From positions 612,001-676,000 of the forward strand of contig NZ_CP136925.1 in NCBI RefSeq assembly GCF_037126245.1: a stretch of 64,000 nucleotides of DNA, given 5' to 3'. The position numbers and the translations under genes were made by a program. The notes below the pieces were generated by a model. That model was not told where the DNA came from. It made no database searches and worked only from the letters and a program-made list of their open reading frames with translations. Below are positions 1 to 8,374 of the stretch, piece by piece. Position 1 is the first letter of the stretch, and each line of letters opens with the position of its first letter. This DNA comes from Mangrovimonas cancribranchiae. Its GTDB lineage: Bacteria; Bacteroidota; Bacteroidia; Flavobacteriales; Flavobacteriaceae.

Positions 1-255
1 GAAAATTGGGGGCATAACAAACAAGTTAACAATACCTTTTTAGATAAGTGGAAAACGACAGACAAATCTAATTATAAAAATAGAAGAGACTTTTTTTATA
101 TCGAGCCAGAAAAATGGAAAGAGCTTATTTATGTAAAAGGGAATAATATAAAAGAATTACAAGAAAATCTGTTACAAGACAACCAGGTGTTACCTTCTAA
201 GTTTTATGTTTGGAAAAAAAACTTTGGACAGTGGTTTAAGTTTTTATTCAAGTAA
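1..255 (+). CDS. C-terminal fragment of an unidentified protein (cut by window edge)
   Basis: Frame 1 is open from the first base to a TAA at 253-255, giving the last 84 residues of a protein whose start lies outside the window. The fragment is rich in Lys, Asn, Trp and aromatic residues and ends in FGQWFKFLFK. I recognise no motif. The next four genes are glycosyltransferases or an LPS-kinase-like protein, so a surface-glycan role is plausible by context only. Its stop codon overlaps the 3' end of the convergent GT4 gene by 12 bp. Confidence 0.6.
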   Translation, partial: ENWGHNKQVNNTFLDKWKTTDKSNYKNRRDFFYIEPEKWKELIYVKGNNIKELQENLLQDNQVLPSKFYVWKKNFGQWFKFLFK

Positions 256-1308
256 ACTTTTATAAACGTTTAAATATTGCTCAGCTGTTTTATTCCAAGA
301 GTATGATTTGGCGTGAGCAATTAAGTTTTGAGTGTTTTCTTCTGGGTTTTTATTAAATTCCTCAATACTGCTACTATATATATAGCTCATGTAATCAGCG
401 TTAAATTTTTCCCAGTAAAAGGCATACTTTCCGCCAACTTCTGGTAACGAACTTTTATTAGATAAAAACACGGGTTTGCCAAAGTTCATCGCTTCAATAG
501 GTGGTATTCCAAAACCTTCGCGTAATGAAGGAAAAACAAAAGCTTCGCAGTGTTTGTAGTAATAGTTTTTATCGTTTTCAGGTATTTTGCCTAATAAAAA
601 CACACGATTTTCAAGTTTGTGATTTTTTATTAATTCTGAAATTTTGTTGGCATATTCAGTTGTGTTTTTTCCTGCAATTAATAATTGCCTGTTAGGTAAA
701 TGCGTCATCATTTCAACTAAAACATGAAAATTTTTCTTTTCCAGCACTTCACCAATAGTGAATAAAAAAGGCAATTTAGCAGAAAACTTAGGCGACTTAA
801 AAGTTTGTTGCGTGTTAATCTCAGGACTCCCATTGTAAATAATGTATTCGGGTACATGGGGTACTTTAAAATACTTATGAGTCATGCTTTTGGCGTAATT
901 AGAAATATAGGTTATGGCTTGACTTCGGTTAAGTTTTTCGTTAAACGCATGTATTCTTTTATTTAAGTCATCGCCAGTTAATTCTTCCATGAAATTTACA
1001 TCATGAACCGTTAATAAATAAGGAATATCGTGATAAGGTTCTATTTTTGTATTCTGGTTTAGACTATGCCATAAATCGTATTTTTTTCTTATTCTAAATA
1101 ATGGATAGCGCCTAAAAGAATGGTATTTTTTATAAGAAAATGTTTGACCAAATTCAGCTTGTAGCTTGTCAATATTTTTAGCGCAAAGTGTTACATTGTA
1201 TTTTGATGGAATTTTTTTTGAAAGCGCTTTAATTAAATGGTAATTAAATTGTCCAAAACCAAAGTTGAGGTTTTTTATGTTGTGCGATTCTAAAAATATT
1301 TTGGGCAT
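244..1308 (-). CDS. Glycosyltransferase family 4 (GT-B fold)
   Basis: 354 residues, normal length for a GT4 enzyme that moves a sugar from a nucleotide-sugar donor onto a cell-surface glycan or lipid-linked acceptor. The C-terminal donor-binding half shows GEVLEKKN (about 186-193) and the acidic EGFGIPPIE motif (264-272), the E-x7-E signature of the family. The N-terminal half has a GT-B acceptor domain with an HD pair near 102. There is no signal peptide or membrane segment, so it should act at the cytoplasmic face. The gene converges on the partial gene at the window start and overlaps it by 12 bp. The sugar and acceptor cannot be told from the sequence. Confidence 0.88.
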   Translation of the reverse strand: MPKIFLESHNIKNLNFGFGQFNYHLIKALSKKIPSKYNVTLCAKNIDKLQAEFGQTFSYKKYHSFRRYPLFRIRKKYDLWHSLNQNTKIEPYHDIPYLLTVHDVNFMEELTGDDLNKRIHAFNEKLNRSQAITYISNYAKSMTHKYFKVPHVPEYIIYNGSPEINTQQTFKSPKFSAKLPFLFTIGEVLEKKNFHVLVEMMTHLPNRQLLIAGKNTTEYANKISELIKNHKLENRVFLLGKIPENDKNYYYKHCEAFVFPSLREGFGIPPIEAMNFGKPVFLSNKSSLPEVGGKYAFYWEKFNADYMSYIYSSSIEEFNKNPEENTQNLIAHAKSYSWNKTAEQYLNVYKSLLE

Positions 1309-1345
1309 TCCAAGAGAGTTTTTACAAATTAACTAAAAGTAATTG

Positions 1346-1353
1346 TAATTTTG
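1346..1353 (+). promoter_or_regulatory. Candidate promoter -7 element (TAATTTTG), near-leaderless
   Basis: TAATTTTG matches the Bacteroidota -7 consensus TAnnTTTG. It ends only 4 nt before the ATG at 1358, so the transcript would start at or within a few bases of the start codon. No -33 TTG at the usual spacing was noted. Confidence 0.45.
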
Positions 1354-1357
1354 CTGT

Positions 1358-2119
1358 ATGAAGCATGTTGTTGTTAAAAAGTTTCTTCAAGATGAAGTGA
1401 TGCTAACGAAATTTATTTCAAACTTCGATTCCGAAGGAGAAGATTTCGGTAATCAAGATAGAAATTCGTTAAAATTATTTGATTTAAATGGGCTAACTAT
1501 TAACGTAAAGTCGTTTAAAGTGCCTAATGTAGTTAATCAAATAGCCTATAAGTTTTTTAGAAAAAGTAAGGCGCAACGCTCTTTTGAATATGCTAACAAA
1601 CTTGCTAAATTAGGAATAGGTACACCACAACCCATAGCTTATTATGAGTTTACAACCCCGTTTTTATTCCAAAAAAGTTATTATATAAGCGAACAATTAG
1701 ATTGCGATTACACGTACCGCGATTTAACCCAAGATTTTAACATTCCCAATTACGAATCCATACTAAGAGCATTCACTAGGTTTACATATAAACTGCACGA
1801 AAATAATGTGTTGTTTTTAGATCATTCACCAGGAAATACACTTATAAAAGTAAATAATAACGATTATGAGTTTTTTCTAGTTGATTTAAACCGTATGGCG
1901 TTTAAACCTCTTGATTTTAATACTAGAATAAAAAATTTCGCGCGGTTAACCATTCATGAAAAAATGGTAGAGGTGATGAGCGATGAATATGCTAAATGTA
2001 TAGGGGAACCTTATGAAAAAGTGTTTCGCCTTATGTGGCAATACACAAACGAGTTTCAATATAGGTTTTACCGAAAAAAAAGGTTAAAAAAGAAGCTTAA
2101 GTTTTGGAAAAAAAGCTAA
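1358..2119 (+). CDS. Lipopolysaccharide kinase (Kdo/WaaP)-like protein
   Basis: 253 residues with a protein-kinase-like fold of the Kdo-kinase/WaaP/InaA type, which phosphorylates sugars of the lipid A core. The catalytic loop is LDHSPGN (about 154-160, Asp155 and Asn160 in place of the HxDxxxxN catalytic residues), followed by the metal-binding VDLNRM (175-180). A Lys-rich basic tail ends the protein. It lies between glycosyltransferase genes, which supports an LPS-core role. Its stop overlaps the convergent GT2 gene by 4 bp. The exact acceptor is inferred; other small-molecule or sugar kinases of this fold remain possible. Confidence 0.8.
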   Translation: MKHVVVKKFLQDEVMLTKFISNFDSEGEDFGNQDRNSLKLFDLNGLTINVKSFKVPNVVNQIAYKFFRKSKAQRSFEYANKLAKLGIGTPQPIAYYEFTTPFLFQKSYYISEQLDCDYTYRDLTQDFNIPNYESILRAFTRFTYKLHENNVLFLDHSPGNTLIKVNNNDYEFFLVDLNRMAFKPLDFNTRIKNFARLTIHEKMVEVMSDEYAKCIGEPYEKVFRLMWQYTNEFQYRFYRKKRLKKKLKFWKKS

Positions 2120-2877
2120 CGATTTTGCTTTATTAATTCTCTTAGTTTAATGTATTTTAAAAAACGCGTGTTTGCTGTTTGTACAGAAATTATTAATCCG
2201 TTTAACCCGTCTAAAAAACCAAGTTTAATAATATAGGATTGAAAAAATGCCCAAGTTGGGTTTAAAACTATTTTGTAAATAGGTGCCTTTTTACCTAATT
2301 TAAAATACGAATTAGCAGAAATTGTTGTAAAGTTTTCAACTTGCTTATTAAACTCTGAGTAGCTTTGATATGTTTTATGTAGAATATCTCCCTTTAAAAA
2401 ACCAGCCTTGCTTTTTACTGGATCTAGAATTATTTTATCGTGTGGGTTAATACCACCCCATTGCGCCTTTTTTCTATTAAATACTCTAAGTTTTTTATCT
2501 GGATACCAAGTGGTATGTTTAATCCATTGCCCGCAAAAATAATTTAGTCGCTTACAATAATATCCATCATAAACCCAATTAGATTTTAATTCAAGTATAG
2601 ATTTTTGAAGTGTTTCAGATAAGGCTTCGTCTGCATCTAAGGATACAATATAGTCATGAGAGGCTACATTCATAGCAAAATTCTTTTGCTCTACATAACC
2701 TAGAAATGTTTGTTCAATAAACGTAATATTATATTTTTCACAGATAGACTTAGTGTTGTCTTTAGAGAAAGAATCAACAACAATAATTTCATCTACTACT
2801 GGGAGTAAAGATTTCAGGCATCGTTCAATTTTAGCTTCCTCGTTATAGGTTATAATAACTCCCGAAAATTTAATCAT
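2116..2877 (-). CDS. Glycosyltransferase family 2, WaaE/KdtX-like
   Basis: 253-residue GT-A enzyme. It opens with the GT2 signature (VIITYNEEAKIERCLKSL, about 7-24), then VVDSFSKDNT (33-42) and the DxD-type metal site SLDADEA (about 79-85). The middle contains a conserved aromatic/Trp-rich block (WYPDKKLRVFNRKKAQWGG) typical of the LPS-core beta-1,4-glucosyltransferase WaaE group. It probably adds a hexose to the lipid A core at the inner membrane. It ends 4 bp inside the convergent kinase-like gene. The family call is firm; donor and acceptor are inferred from family resemblance and context. Confidence 0.88.
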   Translation of the reverse strand: MIKFSGVIITYNEEAKIERCLKSLLPVVDEIIVVDSFSKDNTKSICEKYNITFIEQTFLGYVEQKNFAMNVASHDYIVSLDADEALSETLQKSILELKSNWVYDGYYCKRLNYFCGQWIKHTTWYPDKKLRVFNRKKAQWGGINPHDKIILDPVKSKAGFLKGDILHKTYQSYSEFNKQVENFTTISANSYFKLGKKAPIYKIVLNPTWAFFQSYIIKLGFLDGLNGLIISVQTANTRFLKYIKLRELIKQNR

Positions 2878-2970
2878 CTTTTAAAAGTATTTTGGTAAAA
2901 ATACCCAATTTAGATATAGAAATAAAGAAAAGGAATTAAAATGCTTTCTCGCAAAATAGTTTAATATATG

Positions 2971-2978
2971 TACATTTG
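2971..2978 (+). promoter_or_regulatory. Candidate promoter -7 element (TACATTTG)
   Basis: A match to TAnnTTTG in the 215-bp divergent region 2878-3092, about 114 nt before the ATG of the next GT2 gene. This implies a leader of roughly 100 nt. No clear -33 element is visible. Confidence 0.35.
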
Positions 2979-3092
2979 TACTATAGCAGTCCGTGTAAAA
3001 AAGATGAAGCTATAAAGTAAAATAAGGTTATACGGCAAGTAGTCAAGTACGAACTAAATAACAAAAAACACCTAGGAATTTATTTAAAAATT

Positions 3093-3923
3093 ATGTCACA
3101 ATACCCAAAAATAACCGTTATCATGGCTACTTATAATAAAGTAGATTGGTTAAGTAAAGTTTTAGAAGGCTATAAATACCAAACGTATAATGATTTTGAT
3201 ATTATTGTAGCAGATGATGGTTCGACTGAAGAAACCAAAAACCTAATAGATAGCTTTAAAAAAGATTATCCCGTAAATATTACCCATTTGTGGCATGAAG
3301 ACTTAGGATACAGAAGGCAAACCATTTTAAACGAGGCGATTATTAAAGCAAAACACGACTATATTTTGTTTACCGATGGCGATTGTATTCCAAGAGAAGA
3401 CTTTGTAGAAACACATGCCCAATTGGCAGAAAAAGGATACTTCCTTTCAGGTGGGTATTGTAAGTTGCCTATGAATACAAGTGAAGCCATTACTCCAGAA
3501 GACATAAAAAACCAAGACTGTTTTAAAGTAAATTGGCTAAAAACTAAAGGAGTTGTGAGTTCAAAAAATAAATTAAAGCTATCTGCAAAAGGCGGGATAG
3601 CCAATTTTTTAGATGTAGTTACCCCAACAGGAGCAACATTTAATAACTGTAATTCATCGGCTTGGAAAAGTGATTTAATTGCTATTAATGGCTATGATGA
3701 GCGTATGCAGTATGGTGGTCCAGATAGAGAGCTTGGAGAACGTTTGTTTAACAAAGGTATTAAGTCTAAACAAATACGATATAAAGCTATTTGTGTTCAT
3801 CTAGACCATGCCAGAGGCTATAAAACTAAAGAGTCTTTAGATAGAAATTTAGCTATTAGAGCTGAGGTGAAACATAAAAAGAAAACCTGGACAGACTTTG
3901 GGATAAAGAAAAAACAAGATTAA
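3093..3923 (+). CDS. Glycosyltransferase family 2 with galactosyltransferase-like C-terminus
   Basis: 276 residues. The N-terminal GT-A core has PKITVIMATYNK (5-16), the nucleotide-binding VADDGS (39-44) and the DxD metal site FTDGDC (93-98). The C-terminal half carries NCNSSAWKSDLIAINGYDE followed by GGPDRELGERL, the acidic block of the chondroitin-polymerase/galactosyltransferase C-terminal domain. It likely transfers a hexose or N-acetylhexosamine in surface glycan assembly. It overlaps the convergent heptosyltransferase-like gene by 4 bp. Specificity is not readable from the sequence. Confidence 0.87.
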   Translation: MSQYPKITVIMATYNKVDWLSKVLEGYKYQTYNDFDIIVADDGSTEETKNLIDSFKKDYPVNITHLWHEDLGYRRQTILNEAIIKAKHDYILFTDGDCIPREDFVETHAQLAEKGYFLSGGYCKLPMNTSEAITPEDIKNQDCFKVNWLKTKGVVSSKNKLKLSAKGGIANFLDVVTPTGATFNNCNSSAWKSDLIAINGYDERMQYGGPDRELGERLFNKGIKSKQIRYKAICVHLDHARGYKTKESLDRNLAIRAEVKHKKKTWTDFGIKKKQD

Positions 3924-4981
3924 AACTGTTCTAAAAACAACTCTAATTTAGGAGTGATTAATTCCGGTGGAAAAATATCATAAAGCGCAAAAACATCTTT
4001 TTTCATCTCTTTCATGGTTTTTCCGTCGTAAAGTTCTGGTTTAATATCTTTTAAATGAATGGAAGCGTTTGTCTTGCCATCTTCAAAAAGACTCCAAGCG
4101 TCTTTTTTTATCCAAGGCGAAAAAATAGAAAATGTAGGTATGTTTAATGCTTTAGCCATATTTATGGCGCCACCTTCATTACCTATTAAAGCTGTGCAAT
4201 GATTTGTAATGGCTAAAAACTCACGAAGGCTTTTACCAAAAACATCAAAATAAATGTGTTTTTTAGTTTCCGATGAACAAAAATTATAAATCGTTTTTGC
4301 TTCGGTATATTGTTTTGGAATGTAGTTAAATAAGATTTGACCTTTAGTTTGCTCTACAATAAAATCGATAACCTTTGCCATATGTGGTAAAGGGTAGGTT
4401 TTGGTGTTGCCACTTCCTAAAACGCCAATCATGAAAACAGGGTGCGATAAATTAATCCCAGCATCGCTTAGTTGTTTTTGTGAATTAACAATTTCATTAT
4501 TGGTTAAGTAAATTTTTGGCTTGACTATTTCTTTAGATAATGCTTTAGAAATAGGGGCTAAAAGTTGTATTCTGTTTTCAATAGCTAAGCCTGCATTGGT
4601 GTCAGCTTTGTCTTTGTTTTTAAACGTATGCGTATAAATTGATTTGGTGTACCATTTATATTTAGAAATTTTTGTTTTTGCTCCCGAAAATGCTGTAATT
4701 AAATTACTGGAGGTTTTTGAATACACATCAATAACAACATCGTATTGTTCTTTTTTAATGTGTTTTAAAAACCGCCAAAAAGCCCGTTTATTGTCTTCTA
4801 TTTCAGGAGTGAAAAATTTAAAGTCATCAATAAACGGGTTATTTTCTACAACAGGGAATGTGTGCGAATTAATCAAGTAATGAAGCTCCGCTTTAGGGTA
4901 TTTCATCTTTATGGCTTCAAATAGAATACTACTTGTAAGCACATCGCCAATCATTTTTTGTTGTATAATAAGAACTTTCAT
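3920..4981 (-). CDS. Glycosyltransferase family 9 (ADP-heptose:LPS heptosyltransferase-like)
   Basis: 353 residues. The N-terminus (VLIIQQKMIGDVLTSSIL) is the usual GT9 opening that binds the lipid acceptor, and the C-terminal half has GNEGGAINMAKALNIPTFSIF, the donor-binding region of WaaC/WaaF-type enzymes. It should add heptose (or a related sugar) to the inner LPS core at the cytoplasmic face. The start ATG shares one base with the stop of dapD (TAATG), so the two are translationally coupled and dapD is the promoter-proximal gene. It converges on the GT2 gene with a 4-bp overlap. Confidence 0.85.
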   Translation of the reverse strand: MKVLIIQQKMIGDVLTSSILFEAIKMKYPKAELHYLINSHTFPVVENNPFIDDFKFFTPEIEDNKRAFWRFLKHIKKEQYDVVIDVYSKTSSNLITAFSGAKTKISKYKWYTKSIYTHTFKNKDKADTNAGLAIENRIQLLAPISKALSKEIVKPKIYLTNNEIVNSQKQLSDAGINLSHPVFMIGVLGSGNTKTYPLPHMAKVIDFIVEQTKGQILFNYIPKQYTEAKTIYNFCSSETKKHIYFDVFGKSLREFLAITNHCTALIGNEGGAINMAKALNIPTFSIFSPWIKKDAWSLFEDGKTNASIHLKDIKPELYDGKTMKEMKKDVFALYDIFPPELITPKLELFLEQF

Positions 4982-5796
4982 TACACGGCTACATCATATT
5001 CACGTAAGGCATCGTTAAGTGAGGTCTTTTTATTAGTGCTTTCTTTACGTTTTCCAATAATTAAAGCACAAGGGACATTGTATTCGCCAGCAGGAAATGT
5101 TTTCGTGTAACTACCAGGAATAACTACCGATCTAGCAGGAACCAGCCCTTTTGATTCAACAGGGTTTTCACCTGTTACATCAATAATTTTTGTCGATGCA
5201 GTTAGCACAACATTAGCACCAAGAACAGCTTCTTTTTCAACCCGAACGCCTTCAACAACAATACAACGTGAGCCAATAAATGCATTATCTTCAATAATTA
5301 CTGGGGCTGCTTGTAGTGGCTCTAAAACACCGCCAATACCAACGCCTCCAGAAAGGTGTACGTTTTTACCAATTTGAGCACAGCTCCCTACAGTTGCCCA
5401 AGTATCTACCATAGTACCTTCGTCTACATAAGCTCCAATATTTACGTAACTTGGCATCATTATAACACCTTTTGAAATATACGCGCCATGACGTGCTACA
5501 GCATGTGGTACAACACGAATACCCTTTTCTTGATATCCTGTTTTTAAAGGAATTTTATCATGATATTCAAAAATACCAACCTCTAAAGTTTCCATTTGTT
5601 GGATAGGGAAGTATAAAACAACAGCTTTTTTTACCCATTCGTTTACTTGCCAACCGTTTTCTGTTGGTTCGGCAACACGTAAATTACCAGAATCTAATAA
5701 GGCAACAACCTCACGTATGGTATTTATGGTGTTTTCTTCTTTTAGTAATGCTCTGTTATCCCAAGCTTCTTCTATAATTGATTTTAAGTTATTCAT
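4981..5796 (-). CDS. dapD: 2,3,4,5-tetrahydropyridine-2,6-dicarboxylate N-succinyltransferase
   Basis: 271 residues, the standard DapD length. The central part is a left-handed beta-helix of hexapeptide repeats (GVIMMPSYVNIGAYVDEGTM, then SGGVGIGGVLEPLQ) and the end has the conserved VVIPGSYTK and CALIIGKR segments. DapD succinylates tetrahydrodipicolinate using succinyl-CoA in the cytosolic diaminopimelate/lysine pathway, feeding peptidoglycan synthesis. It heads a two-gene minus-strand unit with the GT9 gene, linked by a TAATG overlap. Confidence 0.95.
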   Translation of the reverse strand: MNNLKSIIEEAWDNRALLKEENTINTIREVVALLDSGNLRVAEPTENGWQVNEWVKKAVVLYFPIQQMETLEVGIFEYHDKIPLKTGYQEKGIRVVPHAVARHGAYISKGVIMMPSYVNIGAYVDEGTMVDTWATVGSCAQIGKNVHLSGGVGIGGVLEPLQAAPVIIEDNAFIGSRCIVVEGVRVEKEAVLGANVVLTASTKIIDVTGENPVESKGLVPARSVVIPGSYTKTFPAGEYNVPCALIIGKRKESTNKKTSLNDALREYDVAV

Positions 5797-5817
5797 TTTA
5801 ATAAGTATTTATGTTTG

Positions 5818-5825
5818 CAAATATA
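5818..5825 (-). promoter_or_regulatory. Candidate promoter -7 element for dapD (TATATTTG)
   Basis: On the minus strand TATATTTG matches TAnnTTTG, 21 nt upstream of the dapD ATG. It lies in the short divergent region shared with ruvX; no obvious -33 TTG was found. Confidence 0.45.
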
Positions 5826-5877
5826 AGTGTATATACTTTTAATGTATAACATATCAAAAACTTTAAATCAAGTTGCT

Positions 5878-5885
5878 TATTTTTG
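5878..5885 (+). promoter_or_regulatory. Candidate promoter -7 element for ruvX (TATTTTTG)
   Basis: TATTTTTG matches TAnnTTTG and ends 6 nt before the chosen ATG at 5892, implying a leaderless or nearly leaderless transcript. Its position argues against the in-frame TTG at 5883, which lies inside the element. Confidence 0.5.
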
Positions 5886-5891
5886 TATAAT

Positions 5892-6302
5892 ATGGGAAGA
5901 ATTTTAGCAATAGATTTTGGTGCCAAAAGAACAGGAATAGCTGTTACCGATGAATTACAAATTATAGCCTCTGGATTAACAACGGTAAACACAAAAGAGT
6001 TGTTGGCGTTTTTAAAAGCGTATATTTCAAAAGAAAAAGTAGAACTTTTTGTAGTTGGAGAGCCTAAACAGCTAAATAACCAAGCTTCTGAAAGTGAGGT
6101 ATTAATTTTACCTTTTTTAAAGAAACTTGAAGCTGAAATTCCTAGTATCCCTATAAAGCGCATCGATGAACGATTTACCTCTAAAATGGCATTTCAAACC
6201 ATGATAGATAGTGGCTTATCTAAAAAACAGCGTCGTAATAAAGCTTTGGTCGATGAAATTAGTGCGACTATCATTTTACAAAGCTATTTAGCTAGTAAAT
6301 AA
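5892..6302 (+). CDS. ruvX: YqgF/RuvX family putative Holliday-junction resolvase / pre-16S rRNA nuclease
   Basis: 136 residues in an RNase H-like fold. The first strand ILAIDFGAKRTGIAVTD carries the first catalytic Asp, VVGEPKQLNNQ is the second conserved block, and RIDERFTS with the later LVDEISATIILQSYL supplies the remaining acidic residues. Members process the 5' end of pre-16S rRNA in enterobacteria and have been proposed as Holliday-junction resolvases. I chose ATG 5892 over the upstream in-frame TTG 5883 because the family starts with M-G-R-I-L and the TTG falls in the promoter. It is followed by def, a common neighbour in Flavobacteria. Confidence 0.9.
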   Translation: MGRILAIDFGAKRTGIAVTDELQIIASGLTTVNTKELLAFLKAYISKEKVELFVVGEPKQLNNQASESEVLILPFLKKLEAEIPSIPIKRIDERFTSKMAFQTMIDSGLSKKQRRNKALVDEISATIILQSYLASK

Positions 6303-6357
6303 AAGCCATAAACTTTTAATTGTAAGTTAAAAGTGCTGTAAAACCTTAAAGGAATTG

Positions 6358-6365
6358 TATTTTTG
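6358..6365 (+). promoter_or_regulatory. Candidate promoter -7 element for def (TATTTTTG)
   Basis: TATTTTTG matches TAnnTTTG, 19 nt before the def ATG, in the 82-bp gap after ruvX. It suggests def can be transcribed independently of ruvX. Confidence 0.4.
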
Positions 6366-6384
6366 CATCTGAAAAATTAAAACC

Positions 6385-6975
6385 ATGATTTTACCAATTG
6401 TTGCTTACGGCGATCCAGTACTAAAAAAGAAAGCCAAAGATATTCCTAGTGACTACCCAAAATTAAGCGAGTTGTTAGATAATATGTATGAAACTATGGA
6501 AGGCGCTTATGGTGTTGGATTAGCCGCGCCTCAAATAGGATTGCCCATTAGAATTTTTATATTAGATACAGCACCTTTTGCCGAAGACAGTGAATTGCCC
6601 GAAGAAGAGCAGGCTTTTTTAAAAACATTTAGAAGAACATTTATAAACGCCAAAATTACTAAAGAAGAAGGAGACGAGTGGGCGTTTAACGAAGGGTGTT
6701 TAAGTATTCCAGATGTTAGAGAAGATGTGTTTAGAAAACCTAAAATAACAATTGAATACTTTGATGAAAACTTTAACAAGCATGTTGAAACATTCGAAGG
6801 ACTAGCGGCAAGAGTCATTCAGCATGAATACGATCATATTGAAGGTATTTTATTTACCGACAAGCTATCTAGTTTAAAAAAGCGCTTAATAAAAGGAAAG
6901 CTTAATAATATTTCAAAAGGGAAAATCAACGTTGATTATAGAATGCGTTTCCCTAACCAAAAAAAGAGACGATAA
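6385..6975 (+). CDS. def: Peptide deformylase
   Basis: 196 residues. All three signature motifs are intact: GVGLAAPQIG (motif 1), EGCLSIP with the metal-ligand Cys (motif 2) and QHEYDHIEG with the two His ligands and catalytic Glu (motif 3). The enzyme removes the formyl group from the N-terminal Met of nascent proteins at the ribosome and uses Fe2+ or another divalent metal. An insertion between motifs 1 and 2 (about residues 62-85, acidic) and a basic C-terminal tail (PNQKKRR) are visible. It sits in the run ruvX-def-DUF5606-mazG. Confidence 0.97.
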   Translation: MILPIVAYGDPVLKKKAKDIPSDYPKLSELLDNMYETMEGAYGVGLAAPQIGLPIRIFILDTAPFAEDSELPEEEQAFLKTFRRTFINAKITKEEGDEWAFNEGCLSIPDVREDVFRKPKITIEYFDENFNKHVETFEGLAARVIQHEYDHIEGILFTDKLSSLKKRLIKGKLNNISKGKINVDYRMRFPNQKKRR

Positions 6976-7027
6976 ATTTGGCAAACAATGCCAAACAAAG
7001 CATATTTGCACTTTTTAAAATAAACCT

Positions 7028-7447
7028 ATGGGATTAGAAAAAGTTTTAGCTATATCAGGAAAACCGGGATTGTATAAATTAGTAGCACAAACAAGAACAG
7101 GGTTTGTAGCAGAATCTTTGGTAGATAAAAGAAGAATTTCTGTAAATATTCATCAAAATGTTAGCCTATTAAGCGAAATAGCTATTTACACGTTAACTGA
7201 AGAAAAGCCACTTCAAGATGTTTTTACTTTAATAAAAGAAAAAGAAAATGGCGAGCAAACAGCTATAGGTCATAAAGAAAGTAAAGACAAATTAGAAGAG
7301 TACTTTTTCAATATTTTACCAGATTATGATGAAGATCGTGTGTATGCTAGTGATATTAAAAAAGTAATACAATGGTATAACTTACTTCAAAAACATGACT
7401 TGTTAGATTTTGAAGAAGAAGTTTCAACTTCAGATGAAGAAGAATAA
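7028..7447 (+). CDS. DUF5606 domain protein
   Basis: 139 residues, no signal peptide or membrane segment. The N-terminal half (GLEKVLAISGKPGLYKLVAQTR, then FVAESLVDKRRISVNIHQNV) is the DUF5606 pattern, widespread in Bacteroidota beside def and mazG. The C-terminal half is acidic and helical, with an Asp/Glu-rich tail. The N-terminal domain looks like a small beta-barrel that could bind nucleic acid, but this is only an impression. Function is unknown. It lies 52 bp after def and is followed by a terminator-like hairpin. Confidence 0.8.
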   Translation: MGLEKVLAISGKPGLYKLVAQTRTGFVAESLVDKRRISVNIHQNVSLLSEIAIYTLTEEKPLQDVFTLIKEKENGEQTAIGHKESKDKLEEYFFNILPDYDEDRVYASDIKKVIQWYNLLQKHDLLDFEEEVSTSDEEE

Positions 7448-7488
7448 AAATTAACCTCGATTATCGAGTGTTTATAAAACACAAATAA

Positions 7489-7516
7489 AAATCTAGCTTT
7501 AACGGCTGGATTTTTT
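7489..7516 (+). terminator. Rho-independent terminator after the DUF5606 gene
   Basis: A 9-bp stem (AAATCTAGC at 7489-7497 with GCTGGATTT at 7505-7513, one T-G pair) and 7-nt loop are followed by a T run. A second small dyad CTCGA-TTA-TCGAG lies at 7456-7468 directly after the stop. mazG, 33 bp downstream of the T run, would need its own promoter or read-through. Confidence 0.65.
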
Positions 7517-7549
7517 TATTTTAAAAAGTAACTTACACAAAAAAACACA

Positions 7550-8323
7550 ATGAATTCTAGAGCAGAGCAATTAAAAGGGTTTGAACGTTTGTTAGACATT
7601 ATGGACGATTTACGAGAACAATGCCCTTGGGATAAAAAGCAAACTATGGAAACATTACGTCATTTAACCATAGAGGAAACCTACGAGTTAGGCGATGCTA
7701 TTTTAGATAACGATTTAAATGAAGTGAAAAAGGAGTTAGGCGATATTTTATTACACATTGTGTTTTATTCTAAAATAGGTAGTGAAGCCAACGACTTTGA
7801 TATCGCTGACGTTTGTAATAGTATTTGTGATAAATTAATAGAAAGACACCCGCATATTTATGGCGATGTTACTGTAGAAAACGAAGAAGACGTTAAGCGA
7901 AATTGGGAAAATATTAAGCTAAAAGAAGGTAGAAAAAGTGTACTAGAAGGAGTGCCAAAAAGTTTGCCTGCTTTGGTAAAAGCAAACAGAATTCAAGATA
8001 AAGTAGCAGGCGTAGGTTTTGATTGGGAAGAACCTAATCAAGTCTGGGAAAAAGTAGAAGAGGAGCTAAACGAGTTTAAAGAAGAAGTGCAGAATGGCGA
8101 TAAAAACGCTATGGAAAACGAGTTTGGAGATGTAATGTTTTCTTTGGTGAATTATGCTAGATTTTTAGGTATAAACCCCGAAAATGCTTTAGAAAGAACT
8201 AATAAGAAGTTTTCAAACAGATTTCAGTATTTAGAAACTAAATCTAAGGAAATAAACAAGTCTTTAAGCGACATGACCTTGAATGAAATGAATGTGTTTT
8301 GGGAGGAAGCGAAAAAAAAGTAA
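7550..8323 (+). CDS. mazG: Nucleoside triphosphate pyrophosphohydrolase MazG
   Basis: 257 residues, the length of full two-domain MazG. Domain 1 has CPWDKKQTMETLRHLTIEETYE with the EExxE...ExxD helical metal-binding pattern (KKELGDILLHIVFY). Domain 2 repeats it (EEELNEFKEEV then ENEFGDVMFSLVNY). MazG hydrolyses (d)NTPs to the monophosphates and pyrophosphate, cleaning non-canonical nucleotides, and in E. coli it is linked to ppGpp levels and MazEF. There is no obvious TAnnTTTG in the short upstream gap. Confidence 0.94.
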   Translation: MNSRAEQLKGFERLLDIMDDLREQCPWDKKQTMETLRHLTIEETYELGDAILDNDLNEVKKELGDILLHIVFYSKIGSEANDFDIADVCNSICDKLIERHPHIYGDVTVENEEDVKRNWENIKLKEGRKSVLEGVPKSLPALVKANRIQDKVAGVGFDWEEPNQVWEKVEEELNEFKEEVQNGDKNAMENEFGDVMFSLVNYARFLGINPENALERTNKKFSNRFQYLETKSKEINKSLSDMTLNEMNVFWEEAKKK

Positions 8324-8374
8324 TTTTTTTTTAAACTCTGTAATCCAAAAAAGAACTTTAATCGTATATATAAT

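Noticed and set aside
3359-3604. Minus-strand 81-codon frame inside the GT2 gene
   Set aside because: Antisense to a conserved glycosyltransferase; no own promoter or family.
5798-6163. Minus-strand 121-codon frame opposite ruvX
   Set aside because: It is antisense to the clear YqgF/RuvX gene, has no recognisable motif, and the ruvX frame is conserved.
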